Of a stretch of 64,000 bases of DNA, positions 18,032 to 27,785 are shown in pieces (the first letter of the stretch is position 1; each line of letters opens with the position of its first letter). The notes beneath the pieces are model-generated. The model did not search any database, had not been told where the DNA came from, and was given only the letters and a program-made list of their open reading frames with translations. Made by a program: the position numbers and the translations under genes. This DNA is from Endozoicomonas sp965196975 (GTDB taxonomy: Bacteria > Pseudomonadota > Gammaproteobacteria > Pseudomonadales > Endozoicomonadaceae): NCBI RefSeq assembly GCF_965196975.1, contig NZ_OZ239981.1:4278001-4342000 (forward strand), written 5' to 3'.

Positions 18032-21000
18032 ATGGTCGAACAGCGTGAATACATAGGTCTGGACTGGGTGATTGGGGAGATTGACAGTACCCTCACTGAA
18101 GCCCGTCAAGACCTTGAACAGTATGCTGACTCAACAGATGACTTAGTGCTTCTGGAGAATTGCCGTACAAAAATTCAGCAGATTCACAGCACATTAAAGG
18201 TGTTAAAGCAGAAGGGAGCCCGACTGCTTACCCGCGAAATTCTGCTGCTATTGGATAGTCTGAAAGGAACGCCAATTGAGAATGCTCAGGAACAACTGGT
18301 TATACTGATTCAGGCAATGCTTCAGCTACCCGGCTATCTGGCTCATACATCAAGGTCTGGTAAGGATTCTCCGGGCCTGTTAAAGACCCTGCTGAGCGAA
18401 ATGCGGCAGCTTCGCGGGCAACGTGCTTTGTCCGATATTGACTTCTTTACACCCATTATCATTCATACCATAGCGCCGATTCCAGAAGCTCAGCTGACAA
18501 AGCTGCAAGCCAGTGGTTTTGCCGTTCTGGTGCGGAAAATACGCCAGAAATATCAACTCTGCCTTGCAGGAGTGCTCAGAGATAGCCAGCGAGAACAGCA
18601 GCTCGCAGTGATCAGCAAAATATTTGCCAAGCTGCAAAATCTGTGCTGGGACTCACCTATTTCCCCATTATGGGATGCCTGCACAGCCTTTTCAGAAGGC
18701 CTCAAGGAAGGCTCCATTGCCATAGACAACCATGCCATCACAATACTGCGTGAAATGGATCATGAGTTGAAGTGCCTGGCCACTGAAGAAACCAAACGCC
18801 TGAATACTCTCCCATCAGAAGAGCTGTTAAGAGAAATTTTATACCGGATTGGTAAAGCGAATAGTGACAATGCACTTATTCTCTCTCTGAAGCGTCGTTA
18901 TTCACTCGAGAAGGCTCTCGAATCTGAGCCTCAGGACATAAACCTGATCAGCTTCGATGCGGCGGCTCCTGTGGTGAAAGCTATTAAGGAAGAGCTCGCT
19001 CATGTCAAAGATGCTCTGGACCTTTACCTGCTAAATCCTGAGGTCAATAAGAGCAGACTTCGGGACCAGCTCGCCACCTGCCAGCAAATCTCTGACACGC
19101 TTTGCATGCTTGGTCTCGACCATTTGCAGAACATCATGCAAAAAGAGTCAAGTCACCTGCAAGCCATTCTGAACAGTGATCAGCCATCTGAGCAGGTTCA
19201 TGAGGTTCTGATCAATACAGCAGCCCAGTTATTAGAAATTGAAGCCGGCCTGAATCAGTTCATGGGCTTAAACCGCTCTGTAACCGGCCAATCCTCCGTA
19301 TCTGCCCAGATGAATGATATTCATCAAACGGTGATCCATGAGGCCAGAGAAAACTTGGAGCAAGCAAAAGGAGCCGTCGTCGACTACCTGGGTAGTCAGC
19401 ATAATCAGGAGTTTTTAGTCAAACTTCTCCCCCTGATAAAAAGTATCCAGGGAGGCCTTGCGATTATCCCGCTTAACAGGGTTGCAGAGTTAATCAGCCG
19501 CTGCTCACGGCATATTCAGAATCAGTGGCTTGATAAGAACCTTAAGCCAAGCCTTGATGAGCTTGAAGCCCTGGCAGATACGCTATCCAGTATTGAGTAC
19601 TATCTGGAACAGCTGAGTGGTGGCGCTTCTACTCACTCCGAGAAAACGCTGGATATTACTCAGGAAAGCCTCAATAAGCTGGAGTCATCCCTTCAGGTAA
19701 CGAGCACCGAGCCCGAAGTATCAGCCACACCAGCCCCTGCAGAGACGAGAGCCAAGGTTAACCCATTCGCCGTACACCTACTTTCAGATGAAGAGAAAGC
19801 GGCTCTGGAAAAAGAGGCTGCAGAAAAGGACGTTATCGAATTTCACTACGAAGAACCGACGTCTGTTACTGCAGAAGCTTCTGAACAAGAGCCAGATTAT
19901 GGTCTGACAATCGAGTTCACAACCGATAGTCAGAGTGCCTCTCAAGACAATAGCACAGAGCAGGTTCCTTCTTTTTCCCCATCAATTGACCTATCCGAGA
20001 TGGAGAGTCTGCTTCCAGATTCGGTGTCTGTTGAGAGACCAGAAACAGAAGCTGACGAACAACCATTGGCTATTGATTTCTCCTTGAATGAAGATGACCT
20101 GCCTTCTCTTGAAGGTCTTTCTCATATTGAAGAGTCCACAGCAGCTGACAATACCATCTCCTTTTCAGATAACACCTCAGCAATAAGCGACAACACAAGT
20201 CTGACAGGTCATGTCTCTGAGAGTGTGGCGCCCAGTATCACTTCTTCCAGTGACGACTCTTTCTCTTTAGAAGAAAACTTACGTGTTTCTCTGGATGAAG
20301 AGAGTGACGAAGACCTTCATGAGATCTTCGTCGAGGAAGCGACAGAAGTTCAACAGCAGCTCGAAGCCGAACTCCCTAACTGGCGCAACAACATCAATGA
20401 TGAAACCAGCATCGATGAGATCCGAAGAGCCTTTCATACCCTGAAGGGTAGCGGCCGAATGATTGGAGCTGATGTTATTGGTGAGCTGGCATGGTCCGTC
20501 GAGAATATGCTAAACAGCGTAATAGAGAGCTCCATTGCTGCTTCCGAGCCAATGGTCGAACTGCTCGATGAAATCATTACCATGCTGCCCGAGCTGGTGA
20601 ATGACTTTGCCAAAGACAGCCAGCAGCTAACACCAGAAGTCCTGCTTTGTATGGAAAAAGCAGATGCCTTGGGCAAAGGGATCAGTTTTGCGGTGGATCG
20701 TGAGGAGTCAGTAGACACTGATCAGCAAGAGCCCGCCATGATGTTCGGTAACATTGTGGAAGAGAAGGCTGAAGAAGCTCTGAATAACACCGCTACGGAA
20801 TCGTTAGAACCACCAGCAACGGCTGTAGCAGGTAAACCTGACACGGAAGAACAAACCGGTGAGCTGGAGAGTGGATACGACCAACAGCTACTGGAAATTT
20901 TTGACAGTGAAGCCAGAAGCCACCTCGGGGTAGTAAAAGAGTTTATCGAAAGCGGACACCAATTTGGTGGTGATATCCAGATCACCGATACCGTCCAACG

Positions 21001-24000
21001 AGCCTTGCACACCCTGAAAGGCAGTGCATTTATGGCTGAAATCACGCCTCTTGCAGAGCTGATTGCCGCTATCGAGAAAACCATCAAAGAGTTTCGCGCT
21101 CATCTGGTTCCAGCTGACAACCAAGTCATTAGTATGCTGGAGCAGGGCGTTGATCTGATTGAAGATGCATTACTGCAACTCCAAACAGCCCCACAGTCTC
21201 TTGAGCTTAAAGTCGATAGTTTCCTGAACTGGCTAAACGCACTTCATAACCAGCTACTTAGCAACAGTTTGAAGGATGAGCTGGGAGCAGAGAGCCCATC
21301 AGAAAAGCAACCAACAGGCCAACAAGCAGCTCTTTTCCTGGCGAGTGACCTTGATCTGTTACTGGATGCCAGCAGTTACCTCAAGATATGGGTTAATAAC
21401 ATTCCGCTTGAGGAGCTTGATCAGTTCAAGTTTGAACTGAAAGTTCTAGCTGAAAATGCGAATGAAGCAGGTCTGTCAGCCATGACAGAGCTCTGTGACG
21501 TACTACGGGATGTCTGCGTTTATCTGGAAACTCACGAAACCAAACTCCCCCAGCAGCTATTGCCACCATTTACTGATGGCTTCGAGGCACTGGTCGAAAT
21601 GATGAACCAGGTAGCCTCCCAGCAAACACCGGAATCTCCACAGACAGTATTCAGCGCTTTACGTGAGGCGCTTGAATCGCTTTTGCCTGAGCACGAGCTT
21701 AGTGAAGCAGAACCATCCACATCAGAACTTGATAACTCTTCAAAACAAGGCCCAGAGAGTGATGCCTTTGAGTTTATTCTGGATGCTGATGAGGAAATTG
21801 TACTGTCGTCAATTTCAGACGAGCACTTTGAGCGCTTGGAAGCCAGGTCTTCAGATGCAATAACACCGGCTGAAAAACAATCACTTGCCTCTTTTATCAG
21901 TGAGAATGAGTCTGACCAGGAACTGCGAAAGCTGTTTATTGAGGAGGCTTATGAACTCCTTGAGGATTCGGCACAGTCTCTGGAAACATGGCTAAGAAAC
22001 CCTAATGAACTCCAACCGATTCATGAGCTTCAACGCTGCTTGCACACCCTGAAAGGTGGAGCAATGATGGCAGAGCTCAACGAGCTGGGAGAACTCAGCC
22101 ATGCCCTTGAAGATATCTATGAATCCATTACCAACGGTAGCTGTGAGCTTGAAAGCGCACCACTGGCACTGATACAGAAAACGCATGATACCATCGAAGG
22201 AATGCTAAAGGCGCTTGGTAGAGGTGACTCATCTCCCGATGTTCAGCGTATGCTGGAAGAACTCAGACAGTGGAAGAGTCGGCTGAACGCCAGTGATTCA
22301 CCAGCCGCCAATATTGAAGCTTTACCTGATTACCTTGGACAGACCTCAGTTGCTGAGCCAGTCAGTCATAGGTTGTCTGAGAGTGGACTGGTCACTGATC
22401 TTCCTGATCGACCACAGACTGAACCCTTACCGGAACCAATTTCTACCATCAAGGTAGCCCCTCAGATCACTACGGATAGTGAAGAAAATGCTCTTCAGTC
22501 AGCGTCCAGCGAAATGGTCCGGGTTCCTTCAGAACTGCTGGAAACACTGATCAATCTCGCTGGAGAAACCAGCATCAGTCGCTCCCGTATCGAGCAACAA
22601 ACAGCAGATGCCACCAGAACACTTGAAGAGATGAATCGAACCATTCTCCGGGTTCGAGAACAGCTTCGACGCCTTGATATAGAAACACAGACCCAGATTA
22701 TTTCCCGACATCAGGGTGATCTGGGTGATAATCCTGACTTTGACCCGTTGGAAATGGATCAGTACTCCGAACTGTCCCAGCTTTCTCACTCATTGGTTGA
22801 ATCTGCATCCGACCTTATGGACCTGCGTGAAGCGCTACAGGAGAAAACCCGGGATACAGAGACACTGCTTCTGCAACAGTCCAGAACCCAAATTGAGCTT
22901 CAGGAACAGCTCATGAAAGCCCGAATGGTATCTTTCAGTCGTCTGGTACCTAGGCTGCGCAAGATTGTCCGACAGGTATCTGACGACCTGAATAAGCCAG
23001 TTGAACTTTTGGTCAGTAATGCTGAAGGCGAAATGGACAGAACCATGCTTGAGCGGATACTGGCCCCTCTGGAGCACATGCTGAGAAATGCCATTGGTCA
23101 TGGCATTGAGGACACAGCAGAAGAGCGAAGGAACTCAGGCAAACCGGAAACCGGTCAAATTTCTCTGTCAATTCGCCGGGATGGAGCAGATGTTGTTGTT
23201 GAATTGTCCGATGATGGTCGCGGTATCAATATCGAAGCAGTTAAGGCCAAGGCAGTTGAACAGAAGCTGATCAGCTCAGATGAACATATAAGCGATCAGG
23301 AAGCTATTGAACTGATTATGAAGTCCGGGTTCAGCACTGCCAGTAATGTAACCCATCTTTCTGGTCGCGGAGTCGGGCTGGACGTTGTGAATAACTCGGT
23401 GCGCCAGCTCGGCGGCAGTCTCCAGGTCAACTCTGAAACGGGTCAGGGGACACATTTCTCGCTCCGGTTACCATTTACCCTCTCCATTAACCGGGCTCTC
23501 ATGGTGGAAGTGGGCAATAGTCTGTACGCACTTCCAATGCATGCCATTGACGGCATTTCTATGATGTCGTCTACCATGCTGACCGACTGCTACAGAAACA
23601 ACGCCCCTCTTGTGTATGGTAATGGTACTGAACACCAGTTGATTTATATGGGTGCTTTGATCGGTACAGGCACCCCGAAAATCAGTGGCGGACAGTGTCC
23701 AGTTGTACTGGTTCAAAGAGGAAGCGAGAATATTGCTGTTCAGGTTGATTCAATTGTAGGCAGCAGGGAGATCATTACCAAAAGCCTGGGAATCCAGTTC
23801 TCTGGGCTGGCAGGGGTTAATGGTGCAACTATCCTTGGCGATGGCCGAGTTGTTGTTATCCTGGATCCTGCGGCACTGTATCGAAAGCATCTTATTACCA
23901 AACCGGCTTCAGTAGAAAAATATGAACTTGATAGCAGTGACCAAGCGGTTAAGGTTCTGGTTGTAGACGACTCTGTAACTGTACGAAAAGTTACCAGCCG

Positions 24001-24319
24001 TTTGCTGACACGCCAAGGCTACGAGGTCACGTCTGCCCGGGATGGTGTAGAAGCAATGACAATGCTCTCAGAACACAAACCGGATATTATGCTTCTGGAT
24101 ATTGAAATGCCACGCATGGATGGTTTTGAGGTGGCCAGTGCTGTCAGAAACGACCCAGAGCTTCAGGGTCTTCCCATTATCATGATCACGTCCAGAACCG
24201 GTGAGAAGCATCGCAACCGGGCCTTCAGCCTTGGTGTTAATGAGTACATAGGTAAGCCTTTCCAGGAAGGGCCACTGCTCGAAGCCATTGAAAAATTAAT
24301 TGAGGTTGAGACGGCTTGA
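18032..24319 (+). CDS. chpA: ChpA hybrid histidine kinase of the Pil-Chp system
   Basis: 2095 residues. Three clear Hpt domains carry HTLKG motifs with His802, His993 and His1338. The N-terminal 600 residues resemble degenerate Hpt-like bundles without that motif. A long acidic linker (about 560-760) separates the parts. The CheA-like core includes a dimerisation region (about 1490-1640), an ATP-binding domain with MLRNAIGHGIE near 1683, DDGRGI near 1730 and GRGVGLDVV near 1779, a CheW-like domain (about 1815-1950) and a C-terminal receiver with Asp2023 (LLDIEMPRMDG). It is shorter than Pseudomonas ChpA (about 2480 residues, eight Xpt domains). Expected role: phosphorylate PilG and PilH. Confidence 0.95.
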   Translation: MVEQREYIGLDWVIGEIDSTLTEARQDLEQYADSTDDLVLLENCRTKIQQIHSTLKVLKQKGARLLTREILLLLDSLKGTPIENAQEQLVILIQAMLQLPGYLAHTSRSGKDSPGLLKTLLSEMRQLRGQRALSDIDFFTPIIIHTIAPIPEAQLTKLQASGFAVLVRKIRQKYQLCLAGVLRDSQREQQLAVISKIFAKLQNLCWDSPISPLWDACTAFSEGLKEGSIAIDNHAITILREMDHELKCLATEETKRLNTLPSEELLREILYRIGKANSDNALILSLKRRYSLEKALESEPQDINLISFDAAAPVVKAIKEELAHVKDALDLYLLNPEVNKSRLRDQLATCQQISDTLCMLGLDHLQNIMQKESSHLQAILNSDQPSEQVHEVLINTAAQLLEIEAGLNQFMGLNRSVTGQSSVSAQMNDIHQTVIHEARENLEQAKGAVVDYLGSQHNQEFLVKLLPLIKSIQGGLAIIPLNRVAELISRCSRHIQNQWLDKNLKPSLDELEALADTLSSIEYYLEQLSGGASTHSEKTLDITQESLNKLESSLQVTSTEPEVSATPAPAETRAKVNPFAVHLLSDEEKAALEKEAAEKDVIEFHYEEPTSVTAEASEQEPDYGLTIEFTTDSQSASQDNSTEQVPSFSPSIDLSEMESLLPDSVSVERPETEADEQPLAIDFSLNEDDLPSLEGLSHIEESTAADNTISFSDNTSAISDNTSLTGHVSESVAPSITSSSDDSFSLEENLRVSLDEESDEDLHEIFVEEATEVQQQLEAELPNWRNNINDETSIDEIRRAFHTLKGSGRMIGADVIGELAWSVENMLNSVIESSIAASEPMVELLDEIITMLPELVNDFAKDSQQLTPEVLLCMEKADALGKGISFAVDREESVDTDQQEPAMMFGNIVEEKAEEALNNTATESLEPPATAVAGKPDTEEQTGELESGYDQQLLEIFDSEARSHLGVVKEFIESGHQFGGDIQITDTVQRALHTLKGSAFMAEITPLAELIAAIEKTIKEFRAHLVPADNQVISMLEQGVDLIEDALLQLQTAPQSLELKVDSFLNWLNALHNQLLSNSLKDELGAESPSEKQPTGQQAALFLASDLDLLLDASSYLKIWVNNIPLEELDQFKFELKVLAENANEAGLSAMTELCDVLRDVCVYLETHETKLPQQLLPPFTDGFEALVEMMNQVASQQTPESPQTVFSALREALESLLPEHELSEAEPSTSELDNSSKQGPESDAFEFILDADEEIVLSSISDEHFERLEARSSDAITPAEKQSLASFISENESDQELRKLFIEEAYELLEDSAQSLETWLRNPNELQPIHELQRCLHTLKGGAMMAELNELGELSHALEDIYESITNGSCELESAPLALIQKTHDTIEGMLKALGRGDSSPDVQRMLEELRQWKSRLNASDSPAANIEALPDYLGQTSVAEPVSHRLSESGLVTDLPDRPQTEPLPEPISTIKVAPQITTDSEENALQSASSEMVRVPSELLETLINLAGETSISRSRIEQQTADATRTLEEMNRTILRVREQLRRLDIETQTQIISRHQGDLGDNPDFDPLEMDQYSELSQLSHSLVESASDLMDLREALQEKTRDTETLLLQQSRTQIELQEQLMKARMVSFSRLVPRLRKIVRQVSDDLNKPVELLVSNAEGEMDRTMLERILAPLEHMLRNAIGHGIEDTAEERRNSGKPETGQISLSIRRDGADVVVELSDDGRGINIEAVKAKAVEQKLISSDEHISDQEAIELIMKSGFSTASNVTHLSGRGVGLDVVNNSVRQLGGSLQVNSETGQGTHFSLRLPFTLSINRALMVEVGNSLYALPMHAIDGISMMSSTMLTDCYRNNAPLVYGNGTEHQLIYMGALIGTGTPKISGGQCPVVLVQRGSENIAVQVDSIVGSREIITKSLGIQFSGLAGVNGATILGDGRVVVILDPAALYRKHLITKPASVEKYELDSSDQAVKVLVVDDSVTVRKVTSRLLTRQGYEVTSARDGVEAMTMLSEHKPDIMLLDIEMPRMDGFEVASAVRNDPELQGLPIIMITSRTGEKHRNRAFSLGVNEYIGKPFQEGPLLEAIEKLIEVETA

Positions 24320-24389
24320 AGACAGCGCTTTCAGAAAGTGCTGTTATCAGCAAAAGCAGCCTCAATGGCACCAGAATTAAGAGGAAACC

Positions 24390-24869
24390 ATGTCCGGAAG
24401 CCACCAGCCTATTTCGTCAGTATTGATGCCAATGCAGCAGCGCCCCCTGCTGATACCGTCGGCATGCATTGCAGGTATTCAGGACTACAGCCGCCCAGAA
24501 CAAAACTACCCGGACACCGAGTGGTTGCTGGGCGATCTTCGCTGGCGGGGTATCAAGATTCCGGTTGTTTCCTTTGAAAGGCTGAACCAGGGGAGATTTG
24601 CCGAGTTCTCTGCCACCAACCGTATCGCTATTATGCATCGCACCAGTAAAAACGATAACCTGCCATTCTATGCAATGGTCGTGCAGGGTGTACCACAGCC
24701 ACTAACACTGGTGCGGGAAGAAGTGCGAAATTCAGCAGAAGAAAAAGGACCGATGGAAAAGCACAGAGTGATTCTGAGAGATGTTCCTGCGTCTATTCCT
24801 GATCTTGAACTTCTAGAGCAGAAAATTGCAGCGGTGGTTTCCATCAGTAAGCTCGAGGCTAAACACTAG
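24390..24869 (+). CDS. chpC: ChpC, CheW-like adaptor
   Basis: 159 residues with one divergent CheW fold (WLLGDLRWRGIKIPVVSFERL near residue 45-65). ChpC is an optional adaptor that feeds additional inputs into ChpA. The ATG is preceded by AAGAGGAAACC. It closes the cluster; chpB (CheB-like methylesterase) is not present between chpA and chpC. Confidence 0.85.
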   Translation: MSGSHQPISSVLMPMQQRPLLIPSACIAGIQDYSRPEQNYPDTEWLLGDLRWRGIKIPVVSFERLNQGRFAEFSATNRIAIMHRTSKNDNLPFYAMVVQGVPQPLTLVREEVRNSAEEKGPMEKHRVILRDVPASIPDLELLEQKIAAVVSISKLEAKH

Positions 24870-24887
24870 TCTCATATTTGTTTGATG

Positions 24888-24925
24888 GGTAGCAGTCCAT
24901 GGCAGGACTCTACCTCAAATTTTTC
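24888..24925 (+). terminator. Probable terminator after chpC
   Basis: Stem GGTAGCAGTCC pairs with GGACTCTACC with one bulged base, followed shortly by a T-rich tract at 24920-24925. It lies 18 bases after the chpC stop. Confidence 0.5.
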
Positions 24926-25059
24926 CACATATATGGTTCGACCAGTAAGAGCATCCCGGATTTTTTCCTTTTTAGGCCCTGGTTGATACAAACTATTATC
25001 ACGCTCTCTCAAATTCCGTTTACCAGAGGCTCTTGAAACAATAGATTGAGCACAACGTG

Positions 25060-26541
25060 CTACCTTAACTTTTCTTCTTCCTTCCTTTTCTTTAAGGCCA
25101 TTATAATCCGAGTAATATTTACATAACTTAACCAGAGCTGCACGTTTTTTATCCCCCTATGATTCCGGCCTGAATATGCGGCCCAATATTGCTCAAGTGT
25201 TCCCCCTCCTCTTTTTTCACCCACTACCGGATAATTTTTCTGCTCTTGTGAGGCAAGCCCGTCATACTGACACATTTTCAATAATTCAGCAGGTAGTATT
25301 TCCAGTGGAACAGCTCTAGTTTCTAACTTTTTTTCCGGAACACCCTGCTCTTCCATCAAGGAGATCCATGTCTTAGGATTTTTGCTAATATATTTAATGA
25401 ACTTAATAGCAAAAACGCCACAAACACTGAAATCCTTTTGCATAGCCTCTCTTGGAAAGAGGCAAACAAGTGAATAACCAGAGAAACAGGGTTGAATAAC
25501 TTTTAATAGTTTACTTCGTATTGTCTTAGCCAGATTACTTTGGCATCCTAAGGTCTCATGAAGATAACAATATACGACACCCTCTTTCACATGGAAAGCA
25601 AGAGCCAATGTATGATGCTCCGGCAGGTGCTCAAAAACTATACATGGAAGCATAAATTCTTTCTTGCCCAACGAAGTTTCTCTCTCTTGCAACTCAACCT
25701 TTATAACTTCAAGGAATGCCTTTATTTCCGCATCACTATTGGCACAAACAAACCGACAATATGATCCATTACCAGTTTTAATCTTACTCTGTAATAATCT
25801 ATTAGTTGCATTCAGGGGAAGATATAGCTCACCATCGAACTCATAATTAACTCCTTTACTTATCCCACCCTCTATGTACTGGAGTATCGGGCCTGACTGC
25901 CGAGCCAGTGGGTTAGCATCGAAAAAAACATTGTGAGATATGCTCTTTCCTACCTCCTTCCACACTCTTCTATCCCTTTCTATCTCAAACTCTAATAGAA
26001 CCGACTCTGAGGGTTTCAGCCAAATATTTTTTCCTTTCAGGCGACTTTCAAAACTTACTCCCTTTTCCTTGGCAAAGGGTAAAACACTTTTCTTACCAGA
26101 GTTGGTCAGGATCATTTTCTTTCCAGCCACCATTTTATCCCTATCATTAACAGCGACAAGTAATTCAGCACTATTACTTTTACTATCGCCACCAACAATA
26201 AAGGCTTCACACTCATCATCATTTTGAAGAGTAATACTATCTTCAGGATCGACCACCTTAAATTCACGATTAAAAAAGTGCGTAGAATTATGAATCAAAT
26301 CTTTTGAAGAGTGACAGTCAAATGGTCGTATAGCAAATTTCTCGAAGCATTTAAAATCTTCTATAATACCTGTAGGAATGAATTTACGCCGACCTTCCAT
26401 CGAAAGCCCATCAATATAGTAGCGACGCCCCTCAATTACACTCCACCGAGGATAGGTATCTATGTAACCTAGAACATCTTCTTCAAATGTTGATGCTATT
26501 TTTCCTGCGATTGATGACGATATCCCTCCAATTTCTGGCAT
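25060..26541 (-). CDS. Candidate YopJ-family (clan CE) effector acetyltransferase/cysteine protease
   Basis: 493 residues from ATG 26541 (a TTG four codons upstream is an alternative). The C-terminal half contains a likely clan CE catalytic set: His310 in EHHTLALAF, Glu329 in CYLHETLG, Gln368 and Cys374 in MQKDFSVCGVFAIKF. The His-Glu distance is 19 residues and Glu-Cys 45; in Yersinia YopJ (H109, E128, C172) they are 19 and 44. The QxxxxxCGxF pattern is shared by YopJ and Ulp1-type enzymes. YopJ proteins are delivered into host cells and acetylate kinases. The N-terminal 270 residues are unlike anything I know. No secretion signal is identifiable. The gene lies alone, between the chp cluster and an IS element. 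Confidence 0.5.
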   Translation of the reverse strand: MPEIGGISSSIAGKIASTFEEDVLGYIDTYPRWSVIEGRRYYIDGLSMEGRRKFIPTGIIEDFKCFEKFAIRPFDCHSSKDLIHNSTHFFNREFKVVDPEDSITLQNDDECEAFIVGGDSKSNSAELLVAVNDRDKMVAGKKMILTNSGKKSVLPFAKEKGVSFESRLKGKNIWLKPSESVLLEFEIERDRRVWKEVGKSISHNVFFDANPLARQSGPILQYIEGGISKGVNYEFDGELYLPLNATNRLLQSKIKTGNGSYCRFVCANSDAEIKAFLEVIKVELQERETSLGKKEFMLPCIVFEHLPEHHTLALAFHVKEGVVYCYLHETLGCQSNLAKTIRSKLLKVIQPCFSGYSLVCLFPREAMQKDFSVCGVFAIKFIKYISKNPKTWISLMEEQGVPEKKLETRAVPLEILPAELLKMCQYDGLASQEQKNYPVVGEKRGGGTLEQYWAAYSGRNHRGIKNVQLWLSYVNITRIIMALKKRKEEEKLR

Positions 26542-26625
26542 TATCAATTCCAAGTATTACATTAAGCCAATGTTGGACTGTATTTTATTTTTATAGTTCC
26601 ATCGTCTAAAACCAAAATCCCATAA

Positions 26626-26657
26626 AAAAGGGAGCTCTAGGCTCCCTTTTTTTAACT
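26626..26657 (-). terminator. Terminator, probably the displaced DUF3332 gene terminator
   Basis: Stem GGGAGC/GCTCCC extended by A/T pairs, loop TCTAG, with T-runs on both strands, so it could act in either direction. Removing the adjacent IS element puts it about 17 bases after the stop codon of the DUF3332 gene, which suggests it belongs to that gene. Confidence 0.75.
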
Positions 26658-26660
26658 GAA

Positions 26661-27776
26661 TAGGACTTTCGCATTGACAGGCAGCTGTAAAAATTGCTAG
26701 ATCAGCAAAAAATAGCGGATGTCGTCGTGCGTAGAAAGATAACAAGACCTACAACAGCTGGGTGTGATTTGCCGAAATATACAGGGTTTCTATTGTGTGA
26801 GCCGAAATCAGCAACCTGTACTCGCCTTAGTGAGATCGGAGATATGTCACACCACAGCGTTAACCGTTTTCTACAACGTGAAGACTTTGCTCCCAATGAC
26901 CTTTTCATGGAAGTAGCCGCAAGGCTGATTCTTGATGGGGGCACGCTATCGGTTGATGATACGGTGCTGGATAAGCCGTACAGTAACTACACGGCATTCA
27001 TCGGCTATCATTACTCGGGCAAGCATCATAAAGCCGTCAAGGGCATTAATCTCATAACGCTCTATTACACCGATATCAAAGGCTATAGCCTTCCTGTCAA
27101 TTTCCGTATCTATGACTCTGCGGACGGAAAGTCCAAAAATGATTATTTTCTCGAGATGCTGAAAGAAGTACTTGTATGGGGCTTACGACCTGCATTTGTT
27201 ACGGGGGATTCCTGGTATAGCAGTGCCGCAAACCTGAAGACTGTGAAAAACAACGGTCTGGGTTTTATGTTTGCCGTTAAAAGCAACCGTACTGTTTCTA
27301 TCCAAAAGGGTGACTACCAACAAGTGCAGAGCCTGGAGATTCCTGAAGAGGGAATAACCGTTTGGCTACGTAATTTTGGTTCTGTGCGTTTGTACCGGAC
27401 GCGGCTAAAAAACGAGCTGCGCCATTACGTCGTCTACACACCCCATGCTGGATCAGAGGTATCACCACAGGTAGGCTTTAATGAACTTCACCTGCACCAT
27501 TGGGCGATCGAAGAGTATCACCGGGCGCTGAAACAACTCTGCAGTATTGAGCGCTTTCAGGTGAGAGGAAAGCAGCAGGTCAGGAACCATATTTTTGCCT
27601 CTATCTTTGGGTATGCCTGCCTTCAGGCCAAGAAAGTATCTGAATCTCTCAGTAGCATCTATCGCGTTAAGAATGATGCGCTCAAGGATGCTATTTGGGA
27701 CTTCATTAAGAGCTTCTCTGATGGTAAAGACTGGCTGAGACCATCTTTTATCAGAGCTGTCAATGCGTAAGTTCTA
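26661..27776 (+). mobile_element. IS4/IS701-like insertion sequence (1116 bp)
   Basis: Left end TAGGACTTTCGCATTGACAG (26661-26680) is matched, with two mismatches, by the inverted right end at 27757-27776. A 5-bp duplication CTGAA flanks it (26656-26660 and 27777-27781). The transposase stop codon lies inside the right repeat. The family name is tentative. Confidence 0.85.
26694..27770 (+). CDS. DDE transposase, IS4/IS701-like
   Basis: 358 residues from TTG 26694; no ATG with better context lies upstream within the element. The catalytic acids are likely in LSVDDTVLDKPYS (near residue 82), FVTGDSWYSS (near 165) and the C-terminal IEEYHRALKQLCSIERFQVR (near 272), whose YxxxK spacing is that of the IS4 superfamily. 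The frame is complete. Confidence 0.8.
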   Translation: MLDQQKIADVVVRRKITRPTTAGCDLPKYTGFLLCEPKSATCTRLSEIGDMSHHSVNRFLQREDFAPNDLFMEVAARLILDGGTLSVDDTVLDKPYSNYTAFIGYHYSGKHHKAVKGINLITLYYTDIKGYSLPVNFRIYDSADGKSKNDYFLEMLKEVLVWGLRPAFVTGDSWYSSAANLKTVKNNGLGFMFAVKSNRTVSIQKGDYQQVQSLEIPEEGITVWLRNFGSVRLYRTRLKNELRHYVVYTPHAGSEVSPQVGFNELHLHHWAIEEYHRALKQLCSIERFQVRGKQQVRNHIFASIFGYACLQAKKVSESLSSIYRVKNDALKDAIWDFIKSFSDGKDWLRPSFIRAVNA

Positions 27777-27785
27777 CTGAATCAA

